A stretch of 64,000 nt of DNA, from the NCBI GenBank assembly GCA_036023115.1, contig JAYKKT010000061.1:14591001-14655000 (forward strand), read 5' to 3'. The position numbers were made by a program, and so were the translations under genes. This DNA is from Brasenia schreberi (taxonomy: Eukaryota > Streptophyta > Magnoliopsida > Nymphaeales > Cabombaceae). Below the pieces are notes generated by a model. The model ran no database searches. It had not been told where the DNA came from and saw nothing but the letters and a program-made list of their open reading frames with translations. Below, piece by piece: positions 23,152 to 33,990 of the stretch (positions are counted from its first letter, which is position 1; every line of letters begins with the position of its first letter).

Positions 23152-26059
23152 TGTCAACATGAAAGTTTCCACTCCAAGGTTATAAGACTCGAAGTGAACC
23201 TTTTCGTGCCTACCCTTTGCACGAGCATGCCAGCTAGCTTACTCAAACTAGCGAAGGTTTTTTAAATGTTTTTCTGACTTTTTGGTGATTGTAGGCAAGC
23301 GGAGTCTTTTCGCTTTAAACCTTCTTGAACCGATGCTCAAGGGTCAATTTAAGTGCTTAGGAACTTTGATTTTTCAAACAAGTTTTTACTTCAAATGAAC
23401 TTTGAACGACAAGTGTTTTTGGAAGAATTTGGCTCGTGCACTCTTTGCAAATTTTATTATGGGGCTGGACGACCCTAGGAATTTAAATTGCAACTCACTC
23501 TACTTTCACAAAAGTAAACTCACGCGAATTGAAATATATATAATTAGCTTAAGAGTGAAAAGGCTCGAGTGCACGTGAGTGTAAAGAGCGGAAAGGCTCA
23601 AGTGCTCGTGGGTGTACTCATGTTCAAGTGCAACTCTACTTTCACGAAAATAAACTCACACGAATTTAAGTGCAACTCTACTTTCACGAAAGTAAACTCA
23701 CACGAATTTAAGTGCAACTCTACTTTCATGAAAGTACACTCACACAAATTTAAGTACAACTCACTCGACTTTCACGAAGTAAACCCACACGAATTTAAAT
23801 TACAACTCACTCGACTTTCACAAAAGTAAACTCACGCGAATTGAAATATATATATTTAGCTTAAGAGCGAAAAGGCTCGAGTGCACGTGAGTGTAAAGAG
23901 TGGAAAGGGTCGAGTGCATGTGGGTGTACTCGTGTTTAACCCAATAATTTAAGAGCGGAACAGCTCAAGTGCTCGTGGGTGTAAAGAGCGAAAAGGCTCG
24001 AGTGCACGTGTGTGTGATCGTGTTCATCCACCAATTTAAGAGCGGAAAGGCTCAAGTGCTCGTGGGTGCGATCGTGTTCATGCACAAATATTACAACCCG
24101 GGGAGAGACTTTGCTCCATTAATACAACCCCATTCCGAATTGAATTGAATGAAACAAGTGGTTTAAGACAGAAGTTAAAGAAACTTACAAGTCTTTCCGT
24201 TCGGTTCTAGCCTCTTGATTCATCTTGCTGGATTCGCTCGAGTCCACTTCGTCGCAGCCGTGAGCTAGGTCAAGATGTAGTCGCTTGGTATCGAGCCTTG
24301 ATCCACCACGAACTAGGTTAGGTCCACCTTCTTTCTTGCATTTTGGCTAAGTCAAAACCAGTTCGGTTGGCCTTGGTTCAGTCCAAGATAGGTCAGCCCC
24401 AAATATTCGGTGCTTGGTTGCAGCTTGGTAGGTGCAGCTGGTCCAAGTGATGCATTCAGCCCGAGTAGGTTCAGTAAAAGTCGAGCCAAGTGGTGCAGCC
24501 GGTCAAAGGTGTTCGGCCAACTCAAACTAGATTCGGCCAGCTTGTTGCGGCTCGATTCAGTTAGGTTCAAGGTGCAGTCAACATGGCTCATTTCAAGGCA
24601 AGGTTCCAAGAGTGAGCTGGGCCAGGTTTGGTTTAAGAGTTCGGCCAGGTGCAACACAAGATCAAGGCCGGGTGCAGTCAAGATGTTCAGTTGGTGCAGG
24701 CCGGTTCAATTTGCAAGTCAAACTTGATTCGGTCAAGGCTTGTGGGTCTTGTAGGTGCCGGTTCAATTTGGTTCAGTCCAACACAAGATGTTTTAAGATG
24801 CAGCCAGCTCAAGGTTAGTTCAGCTGGCCATGGCTGGATTCGGCTAAGATGGGTAAGGCCAATGGATTTGGTTCGGTCCACACCAAGTCAAACCGTGGTT
24901 CAGTTGGACGTGGTTTGGCTCTCGGTTTAGGTGATGCAAGGCAGCCAATGGATTTGGTTTTGTCCACACCAAGTCAAACCGTGGTTCAGCTGGACATGGT
25001 TTGGCTCTCGGTTTAGGTGATGCAGGGCAACCAATGGATTTGGTTCAGTCATGGTTCAATTGGGGCTTGGTCAAAGGATGTAGTCAACCCAAGTGCAAGT
25101 CGGCCTTCAGCTGGGTTCAGCCAACAGGTGCTCAGTTCAAAGTGGTCAGCTCAATGCAAGATGGTTCAGTTTGTAGGTAAGCCAGCTAGGTGGCTTGGTG
25201 CGGTTAGGTGCAGCCGAGTAGGTTTAGGTCGGGTGCAGCTGGCCAAGACGGTTTAGTTGGGTCAAGAGTAAGGCTTCGGCCTACAAGGGCAGTAAGGTTC
25301 AAGTTGCTTACCTCGGTTGCAGCCCAAGTCCAAGTCCTCTACATTTGTTGACTTGGATTTCACATGAAGATCTTGCTTGGCCTCAAAGTCTTGGTCAAGT
25401 TGCTCTCGTTAAGGCTTGCTTGGGCTCCCTCTCTCTCCTCCTTTGCCTTCCAAGCCTTTTTCAAAAATAACCAAGGCTTTCACGTGGACCCTCTTGGGCC
25501 TATTTATAGGGCAGGGGGGATTTAGATCTGGATTTGGATCCTTAGATCCAAATCTGATCCAATTTCCTATTGGATATGGCTCTAGATCTTTTGGTCCAAA
25601 TCCAATCAAACTTTTTTCTTCTTTGTTGAGCCCTTTCTGGTGCATGCAACGGACAGTTTTTTAGCGGGTTCCGGTTCTTCGGTGACCCGATTTCAGCTTG
25701 GTTTTTTTCCAAGTTCTTTTTATGGCCGATGTTTTGCTTTTCAAGATGTTTTGAAGTTTGATTTGGTCCATCTGTTCTCATTTTTGGCTTGTTTTTTATG
25801 AAGTTGATCTCAGATTTTCTCATGGACTCTGTTCTTCATTTTAACAGGTCGGGTCCTTGATTTATGTCGGCTTCATCAGGGTCTTGTCTTCTTTTTGCAT
25901 TTTGGGGCTGAACTTGATTTTGACACGGATGCCAGTTCCGATCTTTTGTCTGGCTTTCCTTTGAACAGGTTTGGGCCTTCGTTTTTCTCTTGATTTGACT
26001 TCGAGCTGGCTTTTTGAAATTCAGGAGTTTTGAAAATATGAAATTTTTTTGTGTTTACA
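23152..26059 (-). repeat. 5' LTR of the minus-strand fragment (2908 bp)
   Basis: In its own orientation it starts TGTAAACACAAAA (26059) and ends ...ATGTTGACA (23152), a slightly altered CA end. From the right it has U3 with GATCC repeats (25520-25610), TATAAATAG (25501-25508), a long C-rich/T-rich transcribed part, the GGGGTTGTATTAATGGAGC block near 24100-24130, GAGC/GCTC hairpins (23550-24070) alternating with AAAGTAAACTCACACGAATTT repeats, and the U5 hairpin (23324-23341). Confidence 0.87.
25501..25508 (-). promoter_or_regulatory. TATA box of the minus-strand LTR
   Basis: TATAAATA on the minus strand lies just downstream of the GATCC-rich U3 repeats, as in the sister LTRs. Confidence 0.65.
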
Positions 26060-27064
26060 CTTACCAAATGAGGCATGGTTCAAAATAGCAAGATATTTTC
26101 AAATGCTAGGTGCTATTAGGAAATAGGATGTTCTTGGCTGAATTGAGTATCTAAAGGGGTGAGTTACATTTCCCACTTCGTTTCTCTCCAAAAAGGAAAA
26201 TTGGAAAAAATCAAAAGAAAAGGAAGGAAATAAAACCTCCAATATAGAGGTCTTCCAAAAAGAAAAAGAAAAGAAAAGGAGAAACAAAAACCTCCAATAT
26301 AGAGGTACCCTTTGAAGAAAGAAAAGAAAAAGAAAGCCAAAAGCTCAAAAGAGCAATTTTCCATCAAAAATTTCTTTGCCTTAAACCCCGGGATGCTTTA
26401 GAAGGGACCGCGGGTAATTCTTTCCCAAAATCCCCCACAGCTCATCCCAATGGAGAAAAGGCTCGTCAAGAAAGTCCTAAAGTAGGAATAGAACCTATTT
26501 ATTTGGATTTCATTTTGTTTGAGAATTAGACTTTGTTGGGTAAGAAATTGAACTTTGAAATGTTATTCAAAGTCTTCTATAAAACCTCTACTCATTAGTG
26601 GGTATTAAAACCCTAGTGAAGGGAAATGTAAGAAATTGTAAGTCCTTTTTTATAGAAACCAAAAAGGAGTTCTCTTTTTGAAAAAGAAATTTTGAAAAAC
26701 CCTAAACGTCAAAAAAAAATATAGGGACCATCTTGCCTGGCGACCTTCATAGGCTCCTTGTCAAGCTCACAAATCAAAGGTATGGGTCTCTAAACATACA
26801 CATTTCATTCACCTCACATTTCCTATATATACATGCATTCATAAAGTGGTCATCCATGTATGATTACCCTAGGACTAAGTGTTCTTATCAAATCCTATTT
26901 GGCTAATATTCCCTCCTTTACAAAAATAAATCTAAAGAAATAGATGTTATGGAATGAAGGAAAATTTCATACTCTCAAGATACATCTGGGAAGAAAAATC
27001 AAATGGGTGTTTTCTTCTTTGCCATTATCCAAATAAATTTGGATTAATGCCAAAGAGGGACATC
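26060..27064 (+). mobile_element. W: 3' untranslated region and PPT of a plus-strand element
   Basis: The segment starts within sequence homologous to that just past integrase in E1 and Z (GGTTCAAAATAGCAAGATATTTTC). It contains two CCTCCAATATAGAGG hairpin units (26235-26310). The pre-PPT hairpin ATCCAAAT/ATTTGGAT is at 27027-27044 and the tract AAAGAGGGACATC at 27052-27064. Everything upstream was replaced by the minus-strand element. Confidence 0.75.
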
Positions 27065-28160
27065 TATAAACACCCAAAAAATTTTAAATAAAAAAATTTT
27101 ACTTTTTAGAAAATTTTCTATTTTTGGCAACTTTGGATTTTTAAATAAAAATGCATCAAATGAGCTCATTTTGGTATCAAAATTTTATAGCAACCTCAAA
27201 ATTACGGACTATTGCATCCCTCTTAGAAAAATTTGAATTTGGACAAAATTTTCAAACAATGACGATTTTACCCTCAAGACCAAATTGGCAGGATTTTGTC
27301 TTTTTAAGTGATAGGCTTCAAAGAAAGGATGATTTCAAACAATTCCTTTTATATAAACAAATGAAAAAGGTAACATTGGGAATCAAACCCAAAATGTTTG
27401 CAAATTATAAATTTATGAAATTTCAAAACCCCTGATATTCAAAAATAAATTAAATCAAACCAGACCTCCAAAATTCACCCAATTGAGAAGGGTCTCATTC
27501 TAAGACCTGATACCCAGGGTTAAAGTGGTTAAATGGTCAAGGTGGTTATAGACTGACTCACAGAGCAAAAGTATGTCCCCTTTGCAAACAAAAACTGGGA
27601 ATGAAACCCAGTGTCTTTCCAAAATAATATTTAAAGATTTTATTAAATTTGATGTTTTCAAATATAAAATGTTTTTTATAAAGTGTTTGAAACCTGCCAT
27701 ATATAAATTAAGACTGGAAGGAGGCAAATACCCATGAAAGAGGAGACGGCATAAAAAGGCAACGACCGAGCACCTACCAATTTCAGCATTGTTGAGCAAG
27801 GTAACTTGTCATTTTTAGTTTTAGGTACAAAAAAGGAAGGTCGGCATCAAGAAAGGGAAGCTGACATTCAGAAGGAAAGTCAACATCAAGAAAGGAAGGT
27901 CGACGTCAAAAAAGGAAGGTCGGCATCAAGAAAACGAAAGTCGATATTCAAGAAAGGAAAGTCGTTCAAGAAGGAAAGTCGGCGCCTAGAAAGGAAAGTC
28001 GATGTTCAAGAAGTAAAGTTGATGCCCAAAATGGAAGGTTGGCGTCCAAAAAGGAAAGTCGAAGTCATTTAATGCTTGATTTGGAAAGTCACTACGTTAT
28101 ATGCCAGATTATTTCAACATGACAACAAGAAGGTAACCATTAAATGCTCGATTTGGCAAG
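27065..28160 (+). repeat. partial 3' LTR of W
   Basis: It starts TATAAACACCC, not TG, directly after the purine tract. It matches the first part of the LTRs at 41700 and 60554 (ACCCTCAAGACCAAATTGGCAG, GGGTTAAAGTGGTT). It is cut at 28160 by insertion of the next element, whose left target copy would be GCAAG (28156-28160). No continuation was found. Confidence 0.75.
27826..28075 (+). repeat. tandem repeat of about 21 bp (AAGAAAGGAAGGTCGGCATC-like)
   Basis: Roughly ten or eleven degenerate units vary between GGTCGGCATC, AGTCGACGTC and AGTCGATATTC. An 88-codon lysine-rich open frame runs through it because the unit is near a multiple of three. I regard it as a U3 repeat, not a gene. Confidence 0.7.
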
Positions 28161-28924
28161 TGTAAACACCCTAAAAATGGTGATGTTTTACCAAAACTCC
28201 TAAAGTTTCAAAATCTAGCTTAAAGTCTTCTAAAACCTTTAAAAACCCAAAATTTTAAAGCTTAAACATTTTGAGAAATATTTTAAAATCAAGGTTTTAA
28301 ATTCAAGCTAAAAGCTCATGGATTTCAAAGCAGATCAAAACGGACAAGTGAAACCCGATCCAAAAAGCCAGCTCGAGGTCAAGTCAAAAAGTGAAGGATG
28401 GGCCAAGCCTGTCTGGATGAAAGCCAGATTGAAGATCGAACCCTGTGTTCATATCGAAGCAATTTCAACTGCAAAAAGGCGAAATGAAACCAAGACCCTG
28501 ATAAAGTCATCAAAAATCAAGAACCGAGCCTATCAAAACATAAATTAGTGTCCGCTTCAAAATTTGGGATTGACTTCATCAAAAACAAGCTCGAGACTGG
28601 GCCAAACAGATCAAATCAAGCATCAAATGAAAGGTCCTGAAAGCAGACATTGGTCGGTCAAAGAGTCTGGGAAAACTCAGACTAAAATTGGGTCACCAAG
28701 GAATCGGAGTCTGCTCAAAAACAGTCCATTTCATGCACCAAAGGAGGACTCAAAAGAAAAAAATTTGATTGGATGTAGACCAAAAGATCCAAATCCATAC
28801 CCCACAAGAAAACAAAAAAAAATGGATTAGATCTAGACCAAAGGATCCAGATTCATGTCCCATTGAAAATTGGATCGAGTTGGATGCAAGGATCTAAACC
28901 CGATCCAAAGATCCACCACTGGCC

Positions 28925-28932
28925 TATAAATA
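28925..28932 (+). promoter_or_regulatory. TATA box of the 5' LTR
   Basis: TATAAATA lies between degraded arms (CACTGGCC / GGACCAAG). The 3' LTR of the same element keeps perfect arms. Confidence 0.65.
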
Positions 28933-29019
28933 GGACCAAGGGGGTTCACTCGAAGGGGTTGGAGGCTTGAAAGTGAGGAGAGAAGGTGGATCTCACGTGA
29001 AGAGCTTAGGGCACTACTC

Positions 29020-29235
29020 TAGAGGGGGCGATGCTCGGCACAAGGGAGGGCACTAAACCAAGGGGGCGTTGCTCTATACCAGGGGGGGCGCTGCTCTGCA
29101 CCAGGGGGGCACCGCTCTTCACTAGGGGGGCGTTGCTCGGCACAAGGGGGCATTGCACCAAGGGGGCGCCGCACCAAGGGGGGGCGCTGCACCAAAGGGG
29201 GGGTGCCACACCAAGTGGGGGGCGCTGCACCAAGG
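29020..29235 (+). repeat. G-run tandem array in the 5' LTR
   Basis: About nine units of 20-27 bp (GGGGGGCGCTGCTCTGCACCA-like) each carry 5-7 consecutive G. The closed open frames on both strands come from the repeat. A counterpart with a different unit number is at 36190-36390. Confidence 0.8.
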
Positions 29236-30409
29236 ACCCGACTACACCAACTGAACCGTGGACTGCACCTGCACCTTTTGTTGGTCGAACTGCATCAAAG
29301 GGGTTGCATTGGACCAAATCACGGGTGAAGACGAGTGAAACTCGACCAAGTGAAGCGAAGGGGATGCATCAAAAGAGCAAAAGCGAACGGGAAAATTTGT
29401 AAGTGCTTTAAACTATATTTTTAAGCTATTTTCTCTATTAAATTCAATTCAAAAAGGGGTTATATTAATGAAGCAAAGCCTCCCCCATGTTGTAATATTG
29501 GTGCATGAACACGATCACACCCACATGCACTCGAGCATTTTTGCTCTTTACACTCACAAGCACTTGAGCCTTTTCACTCTTAACTTGGTGGATTGAACAC
29601 AATCACACCCACGAGCACTCGAACCTTTCCGCTCTTTACACTCATTTGCACTGGAGCCTTTTCGCTCTCTTAATTTAAATATATATATTTCAATTCGTGT
29701 GAGTTTTACTTTCATGAATGTAGAGTGGTTGTACTTTCAATTCGCATGAGTTTTACTTTCGTGAAAGTACAGTGAAAGCACTTTCAATTCGCTTGAGTTT
29801 TACTTTCGTGAAAGTAGAGTGAATGCACTTTAAATTCATGTGAGTTTTACTTTTGTGAAAGTAGAGTGAATGCACTTTAAATTCGCATGAGTTTTACTTC
29901 GGATGTAGAGTGGGTGCAATTTCAATTCGGGTGAGTTCGCATCATCATTCTCAAAAACCCAAAACAGAATTTATAGCATCTCTACATCTGCTCATTGCGG
30001 CGAATCGCTTGAACACTTGCTCAAATCACACTGAAACTAGGCCACACATTCCACACACACATCAGGCCTAAACAAAATAAAACTTGCAAGAGACTTAGGG
30101 TCATTCAAACCGGTAATAAAATTGGTCAAGAGTGCACGAACCGAATTCGTCAAAATACTTGTCATTTTGAAGTAAAACTTGTTTGAAAATCGAAGTTCCT
30201 AAGCGCTTAAACCAACCCTTGAGCATCGGTTCAAGAAGGTTTAAAGCGAAAAGGGTCCGCTTGCCTACAATCGCCAAAAGTCAGAAAAACATTTAAAAGG
30301 ATTTTGCTAGTTTGTATAAGCTAGCTGGCACGCTCGCACAAGTGTAGACATGAAAAAGTTCACTTCGAGTTTTCTAACTTGGGAGTGGAAATTTTCATAT
30401 TTACAAAAT

Positions 30410-30426
30410 TGGCACCCCCGGTGGGA
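30410..30426 (+). promoter_or_regulatory. primer-binding site
   Basis: TGGCACCCCCGGTGGGA begins 4 nt after the LTR end. It shares 16 of 17 bases with the site of the complete element. Confidence 0.85.
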
Positions 30427-30521
30427 CTCGGGTCTTAAGCGAACTTAAAATCAAACAAATAAAACTTCAAGACTTTCAAAAAATGTGTTTTCAAAATTGT
30501 GCACCAAAAATTTTGTATGTA

Positions 30522-30884
30522 ATGGATGAAAAGCTCAGGAAATCCTCGTCGAGTAGTTCAAAGTGGTTTTCCAAATCATCTAAAGCCTAAGAAGAGCTAG
30601 CTACTATCAAAGAAATTTTTAGAAAGATGGAAGCCTTAAGCCATGAGATTAAGGCACATCGATCACATAGCAACTCATCTCGGGCACATAGAGATCATGA
30701 AAGGAAAACAAATCCTAAACTCGATGAAGGATATGAGGCTAAAGATGAAGCCCGAAGGCAGATCAAATCATCCATTCCCAAGCCTCTAAGCACTCCAACC
30801 TCAAAAGAAAAACCAAAAAAAGATTTTCATATTTCAAAAACTCAAAAAAATCTGAAAAATTCTCAGAAACACAAAAAAAATTGA
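30522..30884 (+). pseudogene. gag N-terminal-like ORF (non-autonomous family)
   Basis: It begins MDEKLRKSSSSSSKWF about 110 bp after the primer site, the same distance class as gag in the complete element. A single in-frame stop lies at 30588-30590; then come EELATIKEIFRKMEALSHE, SSRAHRDHERK and a lysine-rich end. The minus-strand relative (22653-23035) keeps the protein but has its stop elsewhere. No capsid-like core or zinc knuckle follows. Confidence 0.6.
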
Positions 30885-31287
30885 AAAACAAAACTTTGAA
30901 GTTCTAGGAGCTAGAAATAAAATCCCTGATTCAAGGCACACAAACAAAGTGAGACACGAAATCCACACCCCACAAAAGGACGAGAGTCACAAAAATGTAG
31001 GATTTGAAAAGGAACGCCTTGAAAAGCAATGGGAGCTCAAAATAGAGTCACCCTAGAACAAGGCCTGCTCTCACCACGAAAAGGTAGACAAGCCGGAAAG
31101 AGGTATGCCTGAAACCTATCCTCCTCTAAACTCTCCTCTCGAAATAGGGTCGTCGGATGCACTAAATCACACTCATGCACCCACAAACCCACAAAATGTG
31201 CCCGAAAAAGAGGATTTTCAAAGTGCGCCAAATATCCCGCACCCCAAAAAATAATTTCAAAAGCAAAAACAAAATAAAGATCAAAAT
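30885..31287 (+). pseudogene. interrupted spacer between the two gag-derived frames
   Basis: This stretch has no long open frame but matches, in order, the minus-strand copy at 22490-22650 (CCCTGATTCA...CACAAACAAAGTG, AAAAGGACGAGAGTCACAAAAA). It is therefore conserved family sequence, probably once coding. Confidence 0.5.
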
Positions 31288-31806
31288 GTGGTAGACATGG
31301 AGACCCCTAAGGCATGCATCGACATCCTAGGAACTCATAACCCTACCATGAATGAAACCATTTCCTCAAGCCTAGTCTTGTACCCTGAAACCAAGCCTAG
31401 GACCATAAACCCAAATAATCCATCCTTAGGGGCACCTCGAGTTGCACCTAGGGAGCATGTCAAACCCCTTCACCAATTAGAACCTAAACCTAAGCCATGT
31501 CTTTCCAAAACCCTCAAGGAACCAATCATGGCTTTCCTTGAAAACCATATCTCCCAACCTAGGGTCGTGTGGAAACCCAAGTCTCCCACCACCACAAAAT
31601 CCAAACTCCCATCCAAAATAATGCTATTATATACCCATGATATAGACGATTCAATATTCCAACGCCATGAACTTTATAAAACATTTTCAAAAATCAAAAA
31701 GCCTTGGAACATGATCTTAAACATGGGATACAAACCCTACAAGGGCTTAGGAGCCAGAAATCAAGGTACGCTAGAACTCAGCCTACCTAAAGCCAACCCA
31801 AATTGA
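31288..31806 (+). CDS. G-patch-containing ORF of the non-autonomous family
   Basis: An open frame of 172 codons. The N-terminal half is proline- and lysine-rich with no recognised domain. The C-terminal part (YTHDIDDSIFQRHELYKTF..., WNMILNMGYKPYKGLGARNQG) matches the G-patch-like tail of the gag-protease ORF in the complete element (W886 onward). G-patch motifs occur in some retroelement polyproteins and are usually linked to RNA binding. The true start may lie upstream of the Met. Whether it was ever translated alone is unknown. Confidence 0.55.
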   Translation: MVDMETPKACIDILGTHNPTMNETISSSLVLYPETKPRTINPNNPSLGAPRVAPREHVKPLHQLEPKPKPCLSKTLKEPIMAFLENHISQPRVVWKPKSPTTTKSKLPSKIMLLYTHDIDDSIFQRHELYKTFSKIKKPWNMILNMGYKPYKGLGARNQGTLELSLPKANPN

Positions 31807-31939
31807 TATGGATTGGGCTACAGCCCACCCATACCCCCTAAGCCACCACCTAAGACCACTTGGGTCAAGGGTGCCCTTAGAAACCACTAAAACCGAAACC
31901 CATGGCGTAGACCTTTTGATTAGAGTCTAATTCATGAAG

Positions 31940-31951
31940 TTTTCTTTGTAG
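31940..31951 (+). promoter_or_regulatory. putative 3' splice site (non-autonomous copy)
   Basis: TTTTCTTTGTAG lies 14-25 nt after the TAA at the end of the gag-derived region, followed by GTTTGATGG. It matches the acceptor-like motif of E1 and the complete element. Confidence 0.45.
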
Positions 31952-33990
31952 GTTTGATGGAAGAACCCTCCTTTTCAAAAATCCAAAAAAAATTAGATAT
32001 TTCCAAAAACCAAAAAAATTGAAAACCTTCAAAATCCCAAAAACATTTGAAAATCTGAAAATTCCAAAAAGAAATTTGTTTCATTCATTTGGAAAAATTT
32101 TCAAAAAGAAAGCCTTTATATTGATCATTGAATTTGTATTTCAAATAAGACAAAAAAAATTAAAAAATTCCAAAAACATTGGCCATGTACAAAACCAAGT
32201 TTCAAAATACTTTCCAAGATTGTATATACTCCCAAACCAAAAATTCATCCAAGCTTGATATAACCCCTTTCTCTTGCCTAGACCTTCCTCAAAATTAAAA
32301 TGCTTGAGAACCATCAAAGCAAGGAGGAATGATCATACCTCCAAGCTTCCTGAAATTCGTAGAATCCTTGACTTTAAAAAAATTGGAGATTTTTAGAGTA
32401 AGTCTAACCCAGAGTGTGTGCATGTTTACATAAGCATCATGCATTGCATTTTTGAAATCATACATTTGCATAAACAATATCGGGTCTAGACATCATCTTA
32501 GAACTCGAGTTTTGTGTCAAGCCAAAGGGGCATTAAAATCGACCCCCTAAGTATCGAGCCATCATAGGCATGTCTCCATATGGATCAAATCCGAAAACCT
32601 TCAAGGTTGATTTCAAAAAGGCCAAAAAGAGGCTAAAAACTCTCAATGAGACTCTCGAAAAAGGGTTAACATTTGAAATGATGATTTACAGAGAACTTTT
32701 CAAAAATCTCATGGTAAAACCTCCAATTTTCAAAACCTCCAAAAGTAAAGCATTACAATTCATGTAAATGCATTGGGTGTTTTACTCTATCAATATGAAG
32801 ATGATATCCATAGAATGTGTGCCATACATTTCGAAAAATCTATTTGGCATAAGAAAAGAAATTATCAAGCCAATAGAGAAATCGTGCTTGGCATTGGTAT
32901 AGGACTCCAAATTCAAGACATTATTTCCCATGTCATGAAAAGGAAATGATGTTGATTCATTCAAGCACTTATTCTAAAACCTATCTCAATGGGTAGGCAA
33001 GATAAATGGCAGCCCCTTTCAATGGAGTATGAGTTCATCCTCAAAACTCCATTAAGGGACAAGCCCCACATCGTGTGGCTGAAGTGCCTCTTTGAGACAC
33101 ATTCCCCATACTTGATCAAATGCCCCATGAAGGCATATTTTCCAAATGAATTTCAAAAACCATGCTTGGACAAATTGTTTCAAAGAAAATCAAGCATGGT
33201 AAATATATTTCGATCAAGGGGCAGGTATCGAAAACATCTTCATATCTCCCAAGAAAAGTTATAGAAAGGGAGGATTTTCCAAATTTACCTTTTCAAAAAG
33301 ATCAAGTTTTGATTGGAACAATTTTAACCCTACATATGACTTTGAAAAGAAAAATTTTCAGCATCTTGTTGATATGAAAACCTTGATAAGAATAGGATAC
33401 ATGAGTCCCACGGTGGAAAACGTGAAGATCATGTCAATTCAAATATGATGGCCATGACGATCACTTAGGGATGGTTATGTTTGTCCACCCTTAAGCAAAA
33501 ATTGTCATGATCATGTTAGAAATATCATAAGGGTCAAATGCATGGACATATCATCACATCGTCCACCTAGAATTCCCTTTGAAAAACCATGGCCCTTCAC
33601 CATGTGGTCGTGTGAAGCATTCATCTCCATCAAATTAGGGGCATTAAAAATGCATCCCCTAGACACCTTCCATGGAGAATCAATTTCATAAAACATGTAT
33701 CTCCATCATATCATGTGGAACACATTTTATATTGTCATCATTTCATAAAGCATGTATTTCCATTGAATCACATGGAGTGCATTGTTACATATCATACATC
33801 ATATACACCTCATTCACCGAAAGAGGTCCAAAAAGATGGCAGCCCAAGTAGGAATGTCCCCATGTTATAAAAAAGGGCAACCAAAAATCGATAATACATG
33901 TTGATATATTGTGGGTAGAAATTTAGTAGACCCCAAAAATGCCCAATACTTAAAAGGGTCTATGTTAAATTCTTTCGAAAAGATTTTTCA
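31952..33990 (+). pseudogene. pol remnant of the non-autonomous element
   Basis: Recognisable scraps occur in pol order with large gaps: a lysine-rich linker (31970-32240), an RT piece (32515-32580, SQRGIEVDPSKCRAI-like), RNase H (32755-32940), a second RNase H/linker scrap (33000-33260), integrase finger and core pieces (33400-33620) and the integrase C-terminus (33835-33960). No frame exceeds 100 codons. The junction before the RT piece (GTCTAGACATCATCTTAGAACTCGAGTT) is shared with the minus-strand copy. Confidence 0.7.

Larger units (their letters stand above)
21142..26059 (-). mobile_element. minus-strand fragment of a non-autonomous Tat derivative
   Basis: Reading on the minus strand there are a 5' LTR (26059 to 23152), a primer-binding site, a gag N-terminal-like frame, a G-patch-like frame, a splice-acceptor-like site and a short RT scrap, after which the element is cut at 21142. 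It shares its internal rearrangement with the plus-strand copy at 28161-36929, which marks it as a second copy of one deleted family. The right flank CTTAC (26060-26064) is the expected target copy; the left one is lost. Confidence 0.75.
28161..30405 (+). repeat. 5' LTR (2245 bp)
   Basis: TGTAAACACC...ATATTTACA. U3 contains GATCC/GATCTAGACCAAA repeats (28760-28910) and TATAAATAG (28925). The transcribed part opens with a G-run tandem array (29020-29235), then the GGGGTTATATTAATGAAGC block (29456-29500), GAGC/GCTC hairpins, GTGAGTTTTACTTTCGTGAAAG repeats (29690-29900) and the U5 hairpin (30218-30235). Confidence 0.9.
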
